This document shows, piece after piece, positions 44,370-52,742 of a stretch of 63,534 bases of DNA. The first letter of the stretch is position 1; each line of letters begins with the position of its first letter. Below the pieces are notes generated by a model. The model made no database searches. It saw only the letters and a list, made by a program, of their open reading frames with translations, and was not told the origin of the DNA. A program made the translations under genes and the position numbers. Origin of the DNA: Methylobacterium segetis (lineage in GTDB: Bacteria > Pseudomonadota > Alphaproteobacteria > Rhizobiales > Beijerinckiaceae); contig NZ_SMNT01000022.1 of the NCBI RefSeq assembly GCF_004348265.1, positions 1 to 63,534 of the forward strand, given 5' to 3'.

Positions 44370-44978
44370 ATGCCCGTGCCGAAGCGGAAGACGGATGCCA
44401 CCCCGACGGCCAAGAGCCCGCTCCAGGAGATCGTCCAGACGCTGGACGCGGTCGGGAGCTGGGACTGGGATATCGGCAGCGACGTTCTGGTCGCGGACGC
44501 TCTGGTCGCCGCCTTCTTCGGCGTGGACGCGGAGCAAGCCGAGGCCGGCGCGCCGCTGCGCGATTTCATGGCCGGCATCCATCCGGAGGACCGCGAGCGG
44601 GTCGTGCGGGCGATCGGCCGGTGCGCGCGAGCGGGCGGCGCCTACGTCGCCGAGTACCGCGTCTGCGCCGCGGATGGGCAGATTCGGTGGCTCCTGGCGC
44701 GCGGGCGCTTCGACCTCGACCGGTCCGGTCAGCGCGGGCGCGGCATCGTCATCGACATCACGCCCGCACGGATGAGTGACGAAGCCTATGTCTCCACCGA
44801 GATGTTCTCGTCGCACGATCCCCTCGACGCGGCGGCCGACCGCTGCATCGCCGCCCAGAAGGCAGTCGAGAAGGTCGGAGACCGGGATTTGCAGTTCCTC
44901 GCCGACATGCTGCTCTTCGAGGTCGGCCGCAGGCTGGCGGGGCGGGAGGATCAATCGCGCCGCAGGCACCTCAACTAG
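44370..44978 (+). CDS. PAS-domain protein without kinase
   Basis: A 202-residue cytoplasmic protein. Residues 20-135 form a PAS-3 fold (IVQTLDAVGSWDWDIGSDVLVADALVAAFFGVDA, MAGIHPEDRERVVRAI, YRVCAADGQIRWLLARGRF). The last 65 residues are helical (DPLDAAADRCIAAQKAVEKVGDRDLQFLADMLLFEVGRRLAG) with no output domain. It is divergent from the big HWE kinase with 284 bases between them, so it may modulate that kinase. The ATG at 44370 follows a GGAAAG ribosome site. Confidence 0.82.
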   Translation: MPVPKRKTDATPTAKSPLQEIVQTLDAVGSWDWDIGSDVLVADALVAAFFGVDAEQAEAGAPLRDFMAGIHPEDRERVVRAIGRCARAGGAYVAEYRVCAADGQIRWLLARGRFDLDRSGQRGRGIVIDITPARMSDEAYVSTEMFSSHDPLDAAADRCIAAQKAVEKVGDRDLQFLADMLLFEVGRRLAGREDQSRRRHLN

Positions 44979-45173
44979 GCCCAATCCTCGGCCCGGCCGC
45001 AATGCGCGGCCCGCGCGGAGCGGCGGGTCGGGCGACCCAAAATTTTCCGGGATGGGGCACAACAAGCTTGCGCACAATCTGAATTTCGCACATTGTATGC
45101 ATTTAGCCCAACCGCCCTGCCAGAGATGGCGCCCGTGCCTGCGCGCGGCCGCACGGCGTCGCAAGGAACGCAC

Positions 45174-45485
45174 ATGACCAGTCTCGATCCCCACGGTTCG
45201 CGCGAGAAGGCAGGCGTGGAGGGCGCCGGCAAGGAACGCGCGGCCGTGCGTCTGCCGGCGGCCGCCCAGCACTCGCTCGACCAGATCGCGGAAGCGCTCG
45301 GCGTGACGAACGCGTTGCTGAGCCAGGACCCCTCGGCCGTGACGGACGGGAGCGGACGCGTCAGGCTGGCGGAGGCCACCGAGTTGTTGCAGGCCTTCAT
45401 CAGGATCGACGATGCAGAGGCACGCCGGCGCTGCCTCGACTTCGTGCGGGACACCGCCCTCCGACGGCGCCCGGACCGCGCCTGA
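45174..45485 (+). CDS. Small protein of unknown function
   Basis: A 103-residue protein. The N-terminal 25 residues are charged and disordered, followed by helical segments LDQIAEALGVTNALLSQ and LAEATELLQAFIRIDDAEARRRCLDFVRDTALRR. The C-terminal pattern (LLxAFxRIxDxxxRRRCLDFVR) resembles the end of small regulator-like proteins of rhizobia that have an N-terminal helix-turn-helix; here a full helix-turn-helix is not obvious. The ATG at 45174 has CAAGGAAC upstream. I cannot name it. Confidence 0.65.
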   Translation: MTSLDPHGSREKAGVEGAGKERAAVRLPAAAQHSLDQIAEALGVTNALLSQDPSAVTDGSGRVRLAEATELLQAFIRIDDAEARRRCLDFVRDTALRRRPDRA

Positions 45486-45546
45486 GGCGCGAAGCGTCCG
45501 CCGGCGGTGGGGTCGGGTCCCTGAACCGCCCTGCCTCCGGCGAGCG

Positions 45547-46506
45547 TCAGAGCGCGCGTGACCCGACGGGATGCCGGTCCGCATCGCGCCGGGCCGTCAC
45601 CCCGGCGTCGAGGAGGACGCCGCTCAGGCGCTTGGAGATGAAGTCGATGTAGCTTCTGGCCTTGGCCGGCACCAGCCGCGATGTGGTCACGATGTAGACC
45701 GGCGTGGCCGGCAGCTGCCAGTCCGGCAGGACCGGCTCCAGCCGGCCCCTGTGCACATCGCGCTGCACATTGATGTCGCTGGACATCGTGATGCCACGCC
45801 CCGTGATCGCGAGACGCCGTGCGAGACTGCGGCTGTTGCAGGAGAGGCGCCCGGACACCGTCGTGTTGACGACCTCGTCCCGGCGGGTGAACTGCCACGT
45901 CGCCGTGGACGATGCGACGGGCAGGACGATGTCGTGCTCCGACAACTCGTGCGGGTGCCCGGGGCGACCGCGGGATCGGAGATAGTCGGGTGCCGCGAAC
46001 AGCCCGTTCGCCGTCGCGCCGACGCGGCGGACGATCAGCGAGGCCTGGGTGGGCTCCTCGTTGGTGATGGCAAGGTCGTAATCGTCCTGCACGAGGTCGA
46101 CCTGGGACGCGTGAAGGTCGAGATACACGTGCACCTGCTCGTGCAGGCCCGAGAATTCCGCGGTCAGGTCGGACAGGTGCTGCACGGCCCAGAAATCGGG
46201 CGGTGCCGCAACCTTGAGGAGGCCGGCCGGCCCCCGTGCCTGGGTGATGAGGGCGTCGAAGCTGCGCTGCGCGTCCTCCACGAGCTGCGAGGCCTGAGCG
46301 AGGTAGGTCTCCCCGGCGGGCGTCAGGGCGATCTTCCGCGTGGTGCGGTCGAGCAGGCGGATGCCGAGGGCGGCCTCGAACTGCGAGATCCGCCGCGAGA
46401 GCGAGGACACAGGCATGTCCAGCGCCTCCGCGGCCCGGCTGAAGCTCATGCGTTTGGCAACTTCAACGAACAGAGCGATGTCCCGAAGGATCTGCGGACT
46501 TGGCAT
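45547..46506 (-). CDS. LysR-family transcriptional regulator
   Basis: A 319-residue LysR regulator. Residues 1-60 form the helix-turn-helix (LFVEVAKRMSFSRAAEALDMPVSSLSRRISQFEAALGIRLLDRTTRKIALT); the remainder is the effector domain (LLKVAAPPDFWAVQHLSDLTAEF, LRSRGRPGHPHELSEHDIVLP). Its target is unknown, since neither neighbour is an obvious partner; divergent from it is the AT-rich stretch and a small unknown gene. The start ATG is at 46504-46506. Confidence 0.92.
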   Translation of the reverse strand: MPSPQILRDIALFVEVAKRMSFSRAAEALDMPVSSLSRRISQFEAALGIRLLDRTTRKIALTPAGETYLAQASQLVEDAQRSFDALITQARGPAGLLKVAAPPDFWAVQHLSDLTAEFSGLHEQVHVYLDLHASQVDLVQDDYDLAITNEEPTQASLIVRRVGATANGLFAAPDYLRSRGRPGHPHELSEHDIVLPVASSTATWQFTRRDEVVNTTVSGRLSCNSRSLARRLAITGRGITMSSDINVQRDVHRGRLEPVLPDWQLPATPVYIVTTSRLVPAKARSYIDFISKRLSGVLLDAGVTARRDADRHPVGSRAL

Positions 46507-46602
46507 CGCCGTGGCTCCCCCCTGCAGCGGAAGCCGGTTGGCTCCGCCCTATCCTTCCGTCCATGTACAACCATAGGTACTAATGCGGAAGTTTAGAACA
46601 GG

Positions 46603-46893
46603 TTACAACGAGCCTATCGAGCTGGTAAACGATACATGAATGCGGTCACCGCAATAGGATGATTGAATTTCCATTGTATTTGATCGGATTTTCCGTCGAA
46701 AATTCGCGATCATTCCGATCCCTCGATCTGCCTCGATGGGCGGAGGCACGCTTCCGGCAGGGGAATTTTCCAACCACTGAATAGGTTTATCCATCAGCGG
46801 GTCTTCTTTCGTCCTGCGGGCTCTGACAGCATGGTCAGGGATGACAATCGTTCGGCTGACGTTTCGGACGAATGCTTTCCGTCGGCGCTGCAT
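46603..46893 (-). CDS. Doubtful small ORF in an AT-rich patch
   Basis: A 96-codon frame in a stretch visibly poorer in GC than all its neighbours. An internal ATG begins MDKPIQWLENSPAGSVPPP, preceded by a GAAGA ribosome-like sequence, and would give a 63-residue protein that uses codons rare elsewhere in this window. I do not recognise the product. It may be a recently acquired gene or only an AT-rich regulatory region; no function is proposed. Confidence 0.3.
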   Translation of the reverse strand: MQRRRKAFVRNVSRTIVIPDHAVRARRTKEDPLMDKPIQWLENSPAGSVPPPIEADRGIGMIANFRRKIRSNTMEIQSSYCGDRIHVSFTSSIGSL

Positions 46894-46961
46894 CGACCCC
46901 TCGAATGCATCCTTGGCGGCGAAACGGACGGATGCCGGACCGCGATAAGGCCTGTTTGCGC

Positions 46962-47303
46962 ATGTCCAACGAGGTTTTTGCCACGCCCCTGATGGCTCAC
47001 GTCAATCCGCGGCGGCCGGAACTCGGCAAGCGCCGCATCGCCTCCGTGTCCGAAGGGCTCTCCGCCCTCTACGGCGCGGCGCTGATCGAGGTGCGCGACG
47101 GGGCGCGCAGCGACCTCTGGGACGAGGCCGCGGGCGCCCTGTGCACGGCCTACTTGCAGTCGGATCCGGCGAAGACGGAGGCGGCGCGCGCGGCGCTGGA
47201 GCGGCTTCTCAAGGCCGTCTCACCCATCGTCAACAAGCGGCGCAGGGCCCTCGTCTCCGACGACCTCGCCCTCTGGTACGCCGCGGGGGCGCTGCCGTCC
47301 TAG
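46962..47303 (+). CDS. Small conserved-looking protein of unknown function
   Basis: A 113-residue, mostly helical protein: MAHVNPRRPELGKRRIASVSEGLSALYGAALIEVRDGARSDLW and AARAALERLLKAVSPIVNKRRRALVSDDLALWYAAG. No signal peptide, helix-turn-helix or enzyme motif is clear. I use the ATG at 46962; ATGs at 46872 and 46932 are in frame. It has coding character typical of this genome, unlike the AT-rich patch before it. Function unknown. Confidence 0.6.
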   Translation: MSNEVFATPLMAHVNPRRPELGKRRIASVSEGLSALYGAALIEVRDGARSDLWDEAAGALCTAYLQSDPAKTEAARAALERLLKAVSPIVNKRRRALVSDDLALWYAAGALPS

Positions 47304-47337
47304 GGCGCGCTGCTCCGCGCCAAGTCGTTGAAGGGCC

Positions 47338-47874
47338 TCAAGGATGCTTGTGGATCGGGTCGATCCAGTGGACGGCCTCGGGCCGCTCGACGGGCTCGAC
47401 ATCGGGCAGGTTGACGACCACCGCCTCGTTGTCGGAGCGCACCAGCACGCAGTGCAGGGGCTCGTCGGTGGAGGCGTTGATCTCCTGGTGGGGGACGAAG
47501 GGCGGCACGAAGATGAAGTCGCCGGGGCCGGCCTCGGCGACGAATTCGAGCCGGTCGCCCCAGCGCATCCGGGCCCGGCCGGAGACGATGTAGATGACGC
47601 TCTCCAGGGCGCCGTGATGGTGGACGCCGGTCTTGGCGTCGGGCTCGATCGCCACCGTCCCGGCCCAGATCTTCTGGGCGCCGACCCGGGCCGCGTTGAT
47701 GGCAGCCTGGCGGAACATGCCGGGGGTCTGGGCGGTGTTCGGGTCGAGCCGGTCGCCGGGGATGACGCGCACACCGTCGTGCTTCCAGCGATCCTGTTTC
47801 GAGGCCTCGGAACGTAGATCGCGATCATCGTCCGCGTTGTCGTGGTGGCCGTGTCCGTCGCCGATGTCGTGCAT
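47338..47874 (-). CDS. Cupin-domain protein with His-rich N-terminus
   Basis: A 178-residue single cupin. The metal site is GVHHHGALESVIYIVSGRARMRWGD followed by GPGDFIFVPPFVPHQEINAS. The first 15 residues are rich in His and Asp (HDIGDGHGHHDNADDD), which may bind a metal. It is the last of a four-gene minus-strand run: acyl-CoA dehydrogenase-like protein, LLM monooxygenase, binding protein, cupin (33-base gap). It could be a dioxygenase or an isomerase of the same organosulfur route, but that is inference. Confidence 0.85.
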   Translation of the reverse strand: MHDIGDGHGHHDNADDDRDLRSEASKQDRWKHDGVRVIPGDRLDPNTAQTPGMFRQAAINAARVGAQKIWAGTVAIEPDAKTGVHHHGALESVIYIVSGRARMRWGDRLEFVAEAGPGDFIFVPPFVPHQEINASTDEPLHCVLVRSDNEAVVVNLPDVEPVERPEAVHWIDPIHKHP

Positions 47875-47907
47875 GTCGTCTCCGCCCCAACTGCGTGCGC
47901 CCGCGCA

Positions 47908-48852
47908 TCATCGCACGGCGACGAGCGCCTCGGAAAATCCCGTGTCGACGATGGCCTCGGCGCGCGGTGCGCGGGCCTGCGGGATCAGGCCGGCGCGGAC
48001 GTAGAGGTCGATGATGCGCTGCTCGTCGGCGATCACCGCCGCATCGATTGGCACCGTGCGGTACTGCGCGCGGCCGAACCAGCGCAGCGGCACGGCCTCC
48101 GGCAGGCCGATCAGCTTCGACCACGCGGCGGCGTAGGGCGCGGGATCGCTAAGCGCCCAGGCCCGTGCCCGGGCGAGGCGCGCGGCGTAGTCGGCGAGCA
48201 GCGCGCGCTTCGTCCGGAGTGCGGTGTCGCTCGCCACCGCGAAGCTCAGGCCCGGCGTGATGCCGTTGCCGTCGCGCAGGACGCGCACGAGGCCGGCGAG
48301 CTCGGCCGCCGAGGTGTAGGGCTCCCAGGTCGACCACGCATCGACCGCGCCGGAGGCGAGCGCCAGCTTGGCGTCGGCGGGCGGCAGGAAGCGGAAGGCG
48401 ACGCTGTCGGCGGGCAGCCCCGCCTCCTCGAGCGCCGCCAGCACGATCTGGTGGCCGATCGAGCCGCGGTTCGTGGCGATGCGCTTGCCGCGCAGATCCG
48501 CGACCGTGCGGATCGGAGAATCCGGGGGGACGAGGATGGCGAGCCCGTCCTGCCGGTTGCGGAAGGCGAGGAAGGCCTTCACCGGCACGCCCGCGGCGGC
48601 CGCGAAGGTGAAGGGCGCGTCGCCGACGCAACCCGCATCGATCGCCCCCGCATTCAGCGCCTCGAGGAGGGGGGCGGCGGCCGGGAACTCGCTCCATTCG
48701 AGCCGGTAGCCCAACCCGTCGAGGACGCCCGCCGCCTCCATCAGGGCGCGGGCATTGCCGCGCTGGTCGCCGACCCGCAGCACCTCCTCGGCCCGGGCGG
48801 GCGCGAGGGCGAGAACGACGAGGGCGACGAGCGCGAGGAGGCGGCCCGGCAT
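47908..48852 (-). CDS. Sulfonate/taurine-type ABC substrate-binding protein
   Basis: A 314-residue secreted protein of the SsuA class. The signal peptide ends PARA; the domain has LRVGDQRGNARALMEAAG, LLEALNAGAIDAGCVGDAPFTFAAAAGVPVK, LRGKRIATNRGSIGHQIVL and SGAVDAWSTWEPY, all typical. The start overlaps the stop of the LLM monooxygenase gene (ATGA). No permease is encoded in this operon, but two complete importers lie within 10 kb and may accept it. Probable ligands are alkanesulfonates or related organosulfur compounds. Confidence 0.88.
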   Translation of the reverse strand: MPGRLLALVALVVLALAPARAEEVLRVGDQRGNARALMEAAGVLDGLGYRLEWSEFPAAAPLLEALNAGAIDAGCVGDAPFTFAAAAGVPVKAFLAFRNRQDGLAILVPPDSPIRTVADLRGKRIATNRGSIGHQIVLAALEEAGLPADSVAFRFLPPADAKLALASGAVDAWSTWEPYTSAAELAGLVRVLRDGNGITPGLSFAVASDTALRTKRALLADYAARLARARAWALSDPAPYAAAWSKLIGLPEAVPLRWFGRAQYRTVPIDAAVIADEQRIIDLYVRAGLIPQARAPRAEAIVDTGFSEALVAVR

Positions 48853-49970
48853 CAGGCGGCCTCCGCCGTGCCGGAGGCGGCCTCCGCCGTGCCGGTTCGC
48901 CGGGCGAGCAGGCTGCGGAAGGCGGGCAGCAGGCTGCGGCCGTACGCGATCGCGTCCTCCAGCGGGTCGAAGCCGCGGATCAGGAAGGTGCGCACCCCGA
49001 GATCGTGATAGTCGAGGAGCGCCTCGGCGACCTGCTCGGGCGTGCCGACGAGGGCGGTGGAATTGCCTGCGGCGCCCGTCTCCGCGGCGATCGCGGTGTA
49101 GAGCCGCTTGTCGAGGCGCGTGCCGGCGGCGGCCGCGGCGAGGAGGCGGCGCGAGCCCTCGTTCTGCGGGCTCGCCGCGGGGCCGAGGCCCGTGGCGGCG
49201 CGCAGGTCCCGGGTCCGCGCCAGAATCGCGTCCGCCCGCGCCCAGGCCCGTTCCTCGGTCTCGGCGAGGATGGGGCGGACGGAGAGGCTGAAGCGGGGAT
49301 CGCGCCCGTGGGGGGCGGCCGCCGCCCGCACCCGGCCGATCAGCTCGCGCACCTGCGCCTGGGTCTCGCCCCAGAGGGCGGAGGTGTCGGCGTGGCGCCC
49401 GGCCACCGCCAGCGCCGCCGGGGAGGCGCCCCCGAAATAGACCGGGATGGCGCCGACCGGCTTCACCTCGGAGAAGCCGCCCGCGACCCGGTAATAGGTG
49501 CCCGCGTAGTCGAAGGGGGATTCGGCGGTCCAGCTCAGGCGGGCGATGTCGAGGAACTCGGCGGTGCGGGCGTAGCGCTCGTCCTTGCTGAGATGGTCGC
49601 CGTCCTGCGCGAGTTCCCGGTCGTCGCCGCCGCTGATCGCGTGGATCGCGACGCGCCCGCCCGTGAGCTGGTCCAGCGTCGCGAATTGGCGCGCGGCGAC
49701 GGTGGGGGCCGTGAAGCCGGTGCGGTGCGCGATCATCAGCCCGAGCCGCGTCGTCGCGGCGCCGATCTCGGCGGCGAGCAGGAGCGCGTCCGGGGCCGTC
49801 GCGTAGAAGGCGACGAGGATGCGGTCGAAACCGCCCCATTCATGGGCCTGGGCGAGCAGCCGGAGGTAGTCGCGGTCGATGGCCGAGCCCAGCGGCGCAT
49901 GCGTCTCGGAGACGTAGCGCGGGGCGGCAAAGCCGATGAACTCGACCGCGTCGGGCGGAAGATGGCTCAT
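48852..49970 (-). CDS. LLM-class flavin-dependent monooxygenase (SsuD-like)
   Basis: A 372-residue, FMNH2-dependent TIM-barrel enzyme. It has FIGFAAPRYVSETHAPLGSAID, the conserved block VAARQFATLDQLTGGRVAIHAISGGDDRELAQDG, YARTAEFLDIARLSW and VPVYFGGASPAALAVAG, as in alkanesulfonate monooxygenase. It would split the C-S bond of a sulfonate to an aldehyde and sulfite. A flavin reductase, which it needs, is not in this window. The C-terminus carries a duplicated GTAEAA segment from a 21-base tandem repeat. Confidence 0.88.
   Translation of the reverse strand: MSHLPPDAVEFIGFAAPRYVSETHAPLGSAIDRDYLRLLAQAHEWGGFDRILVAFYATAPDALLLAAEIGAATTRLGLMIAHRTGFTAPTVAARQFATLDQLTGGRVAIHAISGGDDRELAQDGDHLSKDERYARTAEFLDIARLSWTAESPFDYAGTYYRVAGGFSEVKPVGAIPVYFGGASPAALAVAGRHADTSALWGETQAQVRELIGRVRAAAAPHGRDPRFSLSVRPILAETEERAWARADAILARTRDLRAATGLGPAASPQNEGSRRLLAAAAAGTRLDKRLYTAIAAETGAAGNSTALVGTPEQVAEALLDYHDLGVRTFLIRGFDPLEDAIAYGRSLLPAFRSLLARRTGTAEAASGTAEAA
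48854..48895. repeat. 21-base tandem duplication at the 3' end of the monooxygenase gene
   Basis: Two perfect copies of a 21-base unit (48854-48874 and 48875-48895) encode the repeated GTAEAAS/GTAEAA tail of the LLM monooxygenase. The unit keeps the reading frame (7 codons), consistent with slippage in a GC-rich sequence. Confidence 0.85.
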
Positions 49971-50013
49971 GGATGTCTCCTTCGGTATCCGGACCGGGCG
50001 GGTGCGGGTCGCT

Positions 50014-51159
50014 TCAGGCGCCGAGGACGGCGCGGCCGGCCTGCATCCGCACCGCGTCGCCCTGCGGCCAGTGGATGCGCGCGCAGAGAACGTCGCGCAG
50101 GTGCCGTTCGAGCGGGTTGGCGCGCGACAGGCCGGCATTGCCGCAGAGTTCGGCCGCGCGCTGGACCGCGGCGATGGCGTTCTCGGTGACGGTGATCTTG
50201 ACGAAGCCGGATTCCTGCGCGGCCGGCAGGCGCCCGGAATCGGTCTCCGCCGCAAGGCCCGCGACGAGGCGGGCGTTGACGCTGAGGAGGCGCTCGTTCT
50301 CGCCGACCGCCTCCTGGAAGCGGGCGAGGCTCGCGAGCGGCGCGCCGAGGCTGCCGGGCCGGCGCCCGCGCAGGAAGCCGACGAGCCAGCCCTGCGCCGC
50401 CCGCGCCACGCCGTCGTAGAGGGCGGCGAGCAGCGCGCAGCTCCAGGCCTGCTGCAGCGGGTCCGGGCGCGCCCACGCCTCCGGCGCCCGCAGGTCGACG
50501 GCGTGGTCGTCCGGCACGAACACGTCCTCGAGGAGGACGTCGTGGCTGCCGGAGGCCCGCAGGCCGAGATGGTCCCAGGTCTCCTCGATCCGCACGCCCG
50601 GGGCGTCGAGGGGCACCAGCAAATTGCCGGTGCGCGGCTCGGCCTCGTCGGTGCGCGCGAAGACGAGGCCGTAGGCGAGGCCCGGCGCCCCCGTGGAGTA
50701 GATCTTGCGGCCGGTGACGCGCCAGCCCGCCCCGTCGCGCCGGGCGATCGTGGCGGGCAGGCCGCCCCGTGCCGGCGTGCCGAGTTCCGGCTCGACCCGG
50801 AGCGCATTGATCAGGGCGCCCCGCGCCGCGGCGGCGCGGCCGAAGGCGTCGGCGACGGGACCCGGCCAGGGCGAGCCGTCCCGCAGGACGAGGCCCTGCT
50901 GGAGGAGCGTCATGGCGAGGACGAGGGCGGTCGCCGGCTCGCCCGCCCCGATGGCGCCGACCGTCTCGACCGCCCGCGCGAGCCCGCCGCCGGCGCCCCC
51001 GAGACGGCGCGGCACGCAGAGCGCGAGGAGGCCGGCCTCGCGCAGGGCCGCGATGTTCTCGTGCGGGAACGCGCCCGTCCGGTCGTGCTCCGCCGCGCGT
51101 TCGGCGAAGCTCTGGGCAAGGGTTCGGGCAACGTCGAGGGACGGGACGGCGGCGGTCAT
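50014..51159 (-). CDS. Acyl-CoA dehydrogenase-family flavoprotein (SfnB/DszC-like)
   Basis: A 381-residue flavoprotein with the acyl-CoA dehydrogenase fold: FAERAAEHDRTGAFPHENIAALREAGLLALCVPRRLGG near the N-terminus, GWRVTGRKIYSTGAPGLAYGLVFAR in the middle domain, and a C-terminal helical domain with CGNAGLSRANPLERHLRDVLCARIHWPQGD. The lack of a clear catalytic Glu and the neighbours favour a role as an FMNH2-dependent monooxygenase of sulfur compounds (SfnB or DszC type) rather than in beta-oxidation. It heads the operon followed by the LLM monooxygenase (43-base gap). The start is ATG 51157-51159. Confidence 0.82.
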   Translation of the reverse strand: MTAAVPSLDVARTLAQSFAERAAEHDRTGAFPHENIAALREAGLLALCVPRRLGGAGGGLARAVETVGAIGAGEPATALVLAMTLLQQGLVLRDGSPWPGPVADAFGRAAAARGALINALRVEPELGTPARGGLPATIARRDGAGWRVTGRKIYSTGAPGLAYGLVFARTDEAEPRTGNLLVPLDAPGVRIEETWDHLGLRASGSHDVLLEDVFVPDDHAVDLRAPEAWARPDPLQQAWSCALLAALYDGVARAAQGWLVGFLRGRRPGSLGAPLASLARFQEAVGENERLLSVNARLVAGLAAETDSGRLPAAQESGFVKITVTENAIAAVQRAAELCGNAGLSRANPLERHLRDVLCARIHWPQGDAVRMQAGRAVLGA

Positions 51160-51647
51160 GTCGGGCTTCGAGGGAGGGGGCCCGGACAGGTCCGTCGGCC
51201 ATGCGCGCATCGTCCCGCATCGCGCCGCGTCCCGTCAACGAAACGATCTTTCGAAATAGGGAGGCTGCGCAGCCTGTTCTTGTCGCGATCCAGGGGAATA
51301 TACGTGTGATCTTCTATCGACTGCCCGTCGCAGGACGAATACGCGGTTCTCAGTGCGGGACGACGTGCAATCGTCCGGTCCTGGTTCGCTGCCTGCCGTG
51401 CCGGGCCGCGAGCGCGCGTCCCGATGAAGTCCTTCTCGATCTTGAGCCGTTGCTGCGGACTTTCTTGTCCACATGAAGAAATGTTGAGAATAAGCTTCCA
51501 TTGACTTCGCGCGCAAGCGAACGAAGACTTGTTGCAACATGTGTCGAGCGAGCGGGGCTGCGCCTGCGCGGCCTGGCCGCGGGCGGCTCCCGTCGCGCGC
51601 ATGTCCGATTCCAACAACCCGCCGCGCACCGCGCACCGGAGACCGCC
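51160..51647. promoter_or_regulatory. Divergent control region of the organosulfur island
   Basis: A 488-base stretch between divergent operons, with no credible gene. It contains an inverted repeat at 51237-51255 (CGAAA, 5 bases, TTTCG) 78 bases upstream of the acyl-CoA dehydrogenase-like gene. It also has an AT-rich patch near 51455-51540 upstream of the binding-protein gene, with the palindrome TGTTGCAACA at about 51531-51540. It should hold promoters for both directions. Confidence 0.55.
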
Positions 51648-52733
51648 ATGACCGACGAGCCCACGCGCCCCGGCCCCCTGCCGTCGCGCCGGTTCCTGCT
51701 GCGCGCGGGAGCCGCCGCCGCTGCGCTGCCGCTGGGCTTCGGCGCGAGCGCCGTCCGGGCCTGGGGGCCCGGCCCGGCGGCGCCGTTCGATCCCGGCCCG
51801 CTCTGCGGCCCGGCCGCGGCGGAGGGGCCGGCGGGACCCCTGAAACCGATCCGGCTCGCCTGGAACGCCACGGCGATCTGCACCGCCGCGGCGCCGCTCG
51901 CGAAGGAGCGCGGCCTCTTCGCCCGGCACGGGCTCGACGTGGAATTCGTGAATTTCGGCGGCTCGACCGAGGCGCTGCTCGAGGCCATCGCCACCGGCAA
52001 GGCCGATGCCGGGATCGGCATGGCGCTGCGCTGGCTGAAGCCCCTGGAGCAGGGCTTCGACGTGAAGATCACCGCGGGGCTGCACGGCGGCTGCCTGCGC
52101 CTGCTCGCGGCGAGATCCGCCGGGATCACCGACATTGCCGGGCTCAAGGGCAGGACCATCGCGATCAGCGACCATGCCAGCCCGGCCAAGAACTTCTTCG
52201 GGCTGCTGCTCGCCCAGGCCGGCATCGACCCGGAGAGCGGGGTCGAGTGGCGGCAATACCCCGCCGACCTCCTCAACCTCGCGGTGGAGAAGGGTGAGGC
52301 CCAGGCGCTCGCCGATTCCGACCCGCGTACCTGGATCTGGCGCAAGGATCCGCGCTTCTCCGAGGTCGCGACCAACCTGTCGGGGAGCTACGCGAGCCGC
52401 ACCTGCTGCGTGGTCGCGGTGCGGGGCAGCCTGATCCGCAACGACCGCGCCGCCGCGGCCGCGCTCACCCGCGCCGTGCTGGAGGCGGGCCACCGCGTCC
52501 ACCAGGACCCGGAGGATGCGGCGCGGATCTTCTCCGGCTACGGCGGCAAGGGCTCGGTGGAGGACCTCGCCGCCATGCTGCGCAGCCAGGAGCACGGCGA
52601 CCGCCCGGTCGGCGGCGACCTCAAGGCGCAGCTCATCCTGTACGGCGAGGAACTGAAGCAGGTGAACGTCCTCAAGCGCACGACGGACACGGCGAAATTC
52701 GCCGAGCGCGTCTACGCCGACGTGCTGAACTGA
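51648..52733 (+). CDS. Tat-exported ABC substrate-binding protein (sulfonate/nitrate type)
   Basis: A 361-residue binding protein with a twin-arginine leader (SRRFLLRAGAAAAALPLG, residues about 13-30). The mature part begins LKPIRLAWNATAICTAAAPLAKERGLFARHGLDVEFVNFGGSTEALLEAIATGKADAGIG, typical of the NMT1/SsuA-like family. Export in folded form through Tat suggests a cofactor or slow folding. It is the first gene of a complete importer, followed by a permease (9-base gap) and an ATPase. The ligand is probably an organosulfur compound by context. Confidence 0.9.
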   Translation: MTDEPTRPGPLPSRRFLLRAGAAAAALPLGFGASAVRAWGPGPAAPFDPGPLCGPAAAEGPAGPLKPIRLAWNATAICTAAAPLAKERGLFARHGLDVEFVNFGGSTEALLEAIATGKADAGIGMALRWLKPLEQGFDVKITAGLHGGCLRLLAARSAGITDIAGLKGRTIAISDHASPAKNFFGLLLAQAGIDPESGVEWRQYPADLLNLAVEKGEAQALADSDPRTWIWRKDPRFSEVATNLSGSYASRTCCVVAVRGSLIRNDRAAAAALTRAVLEAGHRVHQDPEDAARIFSGYGGKGSVEDLAAMLRSQEHGDRPVGGDLKAQLILYGEELKQVNVLKRTTDTAKFAERVYADVLN

Positions 52734-52742
52734 GGGCGCGGC

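Noticed and set aside
50014..51159. Beta-oxidation acyl-CoA dehydrogenase
   Set aside because: The operon partners are a sulfonate-type monooxygenase and receptor, and no other fatty-acid gene is nearby; a flavoprotein monooxygenase role fits better.
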